A program made the position numbers and the translations under genes. The notes beneath the pieces are model-generated. The model made no database searches, was not told the origin of the DNA, and saw only the letters and a list, made by a program, of their open reading frames with translations. A stretch of 16,567 nucleotides of DNA, taken from positions 1 to 16,567 of the forward strand of contig JAAYXN010000249.1 in the NCBI GenBank assembly GCA_012515885.1, in the 5' to 3' direction. Each line of letters opens with the position of its first letter. Within the stretch, counting starts at the first letter, position 1. Shown here piece after piece: positions 15,185 through 16,567 of this stretch. Origin of the DNA: Rhodococcus sp. (in: high G+C Gram-positive bacteria). Lineage in GTDB: Bacteria; Actinomycetota; Actinomycetes; Mycobacteriales; Mycobacteriaceae.

Positions 15185-16567
15185 TCATTTTTCTAATAAT
15201 GCATCGTCATAGGCACGCGGCGGGCGTGGATGGAGCGGCTCATAGGGGTAGCCAACGGCCACAGCACCCAGCGGAGCCCAATCGGCAGGGACATCGAGAA
15301 CTTCCCGAACGAGATCGGCGGCAAAAATAGTCGAACCGATCCAACAGCTACCCAACCCGCGCGTAGCAAGCGCGACCAGCAAACCCTGCACCGCACCGCC
15401 AGCAGCAACCGTAAACATCGTGTGCTCGGCGGCCGTGCGTCGATCATCGGGGTAACTGTGCGCCCCGTCAGGAACACAGAACGGGATCAGCACTTCCGGA
15501 GCGTCAAACAAGATGTTGCCGCGTGCCACGCGCGCTGCGATCGCTTCCTCCGAAAGGCCATCGCCACGCAGATCCTGAGACCACCGCTCACGCATCGCCG
15601 TCAACAATGACCGGCGAACGTCATCGGTGCGCAGCCACACGAATCGCACCGGACGAGTGTGATGCGGAGCAGGCGCAGTCAACGCCTCACCGACGGCGCC
15701 GCGAATATCCTCTGGGTCCACCGACTGATCGGTGAACTCACGCACCGAACGCCGCAACAACAGCGCTTCTGAACGGCCACGCGCAAACGATTCCTCAGTA
15801 CCGAGCCAGAACAGGTCATCTTGGCCGGGACGCAACAAATCACGGCCCGTCGAGCTGTCGTCCTGCACGTGCAGCCCGCGCACGACGGCAACCGGGATGC
15901 CGCCCAGCTTGCCTTTCACGAGATCACCTGCTGCCGCCAGTTCATCGGCGAGAGCAACACTGGTGACCTGCAACTCGTTGCCCTGCCCGTCCACAGACCC
16001 GGCATAGCCATACAGCACCGGTACCCCAGAAGAGCCGATCGCCGCATCAGTCTGGCCGTTGCGCCACGCGCGCCCCATCGTGTCGGTAACCACCACAGAA
16101 ACCGAAACACCCAGCAACTGAGCAAGATCTCGCCGCAGGGCCGCAGCATCGTCATCCGGGTTAGTGGGCAGCAGAGCAAGCTCACCGCTGTCGACATTGG
16201 AGCCATCAACTCCCGACGCCGCCTGCACCACACCCAGCTTGTTCTCGGTGATCAGAGTGCGACCCTTGCGGGCCAGAACCCGAACGGCCTCCTGATCAAC
16301 GAGCCTGCGGCGCAGAGCATCACGCGCTTCCGGATCACTCGGCGCCGGAACAAGCCTGCCCTCCACCTTCGAGAGCACCTTGCTGGTGACGACCAGAATG
16401 TCGTCGTCGCGCAGCCACGGCGCAGCTTTCGCAATAGCAGCCGCGAGGCTATCGCCAGGACGAAATTCGGGCAGCCCGGCGATTGGTAGTAGCTCAATGG
16501 CACCGTCCGCGCCGTGATCATTGGCGCGGCCCGCACCGTGATCATTGGCGCGGCCCGCACCGTGATC
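15185..16567 (-). CDS. fbiB: Coenzyme F420 biosynthesis bifunctional protein FbiB, 5'-partial
   Basis: FbiB makes mature F420: its N-terminal CofE-like domain adds glutamates to F420-0, and its C-terminal nitroreductase-like FMN domain is known in mycobacteria to reduce dehydro-F420-0 and support glutamylation. Landmarks of the CofE part are VVTSKV (near 16375-16392), KVEGRLVPAP, LITENKLG, DGSNVDSGELALLP and TDTMGRAWRNGQTD. The nitroreductase part shows LLRRSVREF, APHHTRPVRFVWL, DGAHSYPD, HTMFTVA and GLGSCWIGSTIFAADLVREV. The family N-terminus (IELLPIAGLPEFRPGD, about 16450-16498) lies upstream of the internal GTG at 16378, so that GTG is not the start. The frame stays open to the window edge through two and a quarter copies of the octapeptide DHGAGRAN. 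No in-frame ATG, GTG or TTG occurs in that part, so the start is outside. A Nudix gene follows 26 nt downstream. The gene product needs no NRPS partner; adjacency is probably coincidental. Confidence 0.95.
   Translation of the reverse strand, partial: DHGAGRANDHGAGRANDHGADGAIELLPIAGLPEFRPGDSLAAAIAKAAPWLRDDDILVVTSKVLSKVEGRLVPAPSDPEARDALRRRLVDQEAVRVLARKGRTLITENKLGVVQAASGVDGSNVDSGELALLPTNPDDDAAALRRDLAQLLGVSVSVVVTDTMGRAWRNGQTDAAIGSSGVPVLYGYAGSVDGQGNELQVTSVALADELAAAGDLVKGKLGGIPVAVVRGLHVQDDSSTGRDLLRPGQDDLFWLGTEESFARGRSEALLLRRSVREFTDQSVDPEDIRGAVGEALTAPAPHHTRPVRFVWLRTDDVRRSLLTAMRERWSQDLRGDGLSEEAIAARVARGNILFDAPEVLIPFCVPDGAHSYPDDRRTAAEHTMFTVAAGGAVQGLLVALATRGLGSCWIGSTIFAADLVREVLDVPADWAPLGAVAVGYPYEPLHPRPPRAYDDALLEK
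16514..16567 (-). repeat. Perfect 24-bp tandem repeat in the fbiB 5' region
   Basis: Two identical 24-bp units (16514-16537 and 16538-16561) are followed by the first 6 bp of a third at the window edge. Plus-strand units begin gtgatcattggcgcg. In the fbiB frame each unit encodes DHGAGRAN. The period is a multiple of three, so copy number can change without a frameshift. The true copy number cannot be seen because the window ends inside the array. Confidence 0.93.

Noticed and set aside
16376..16378. Minus-strand GTG at 16378 as the fbiB start
   Set aside because: The conserved FbiB N-terminus is encoded upstream of it in the same frame.
15821..16489. Plus-strand open frame of 222 residues opposite fbiB
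   Set aside because: Its composition is that of an antisense shadow. The opposite strand encodes an unmistakable FbiB over the whole length.
16514..16567. Possible CRISPR array
   Set aside because: The repeats are directly adjacent with no spacers and lie in a coding frame.

Overview
The window looks like chromosomal DNA from a high-GC actinobacterium, most likely a mycolic-acid-type genus (Mycobacteriales). The clues are a two-domain FbiB-type coenzyme F420 protein, a one-piece Wzz/tyrosine-kinase (BY-kinase) of the actinobacterial kind, and a Nudix variant common in actinobacteria. GC is high but not extreme, and TTA codons occur in normal genes, so a Streptomyces-like genome is less likely. 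No genus can be named from the sequence alone.

Positions 2-12733 (+) are the 3' part of one giant nonribosomal peptide synthetase (NRPS) gene whose start lies upstream of the window. The order is A1(partial)-T1 / C2-A2-T2 / C3-A3-T3 / C4-A4-T4 / C5-T5 / TE. There is no epimerization domain. Three points stand out. The A2 pocket reads as the textbook threonine code. A3 and A4 share a deletion of about 37-39 residues between core motifs A2 and A3. The last module has C and T but no A domain before the thioesterase. C5 also carries a 24-bp tandem duplication next to its active-site motif.

Positions 12769-14274 (+), 35 nt after the NRPS stop, encode a Wzz-domain BY-kinase of the type that controls polysaccharide export. 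A small three-helix membrane protein follows 4 nt later (14279-14623, +). The three genes look like one transcription unit, which hints, without proof, at a cell-surface role for the peptide.

The right side is on the minus strand and converges on this unit: fbiB (15185 to beyond 16567) and then a Nudix hydrolase (14568-15158). The Nudix 3' end overlaps the small membrane protein gene by 56 nt. The fbiB 5' end runs out of the window through a perfect 24-bp tandem repeat encoding an octapeptide repeat. No RNA genes, insertion sequences, CRISPR arrays or clear terminators were seen, and no stretch over 300 bases lacks a gene.
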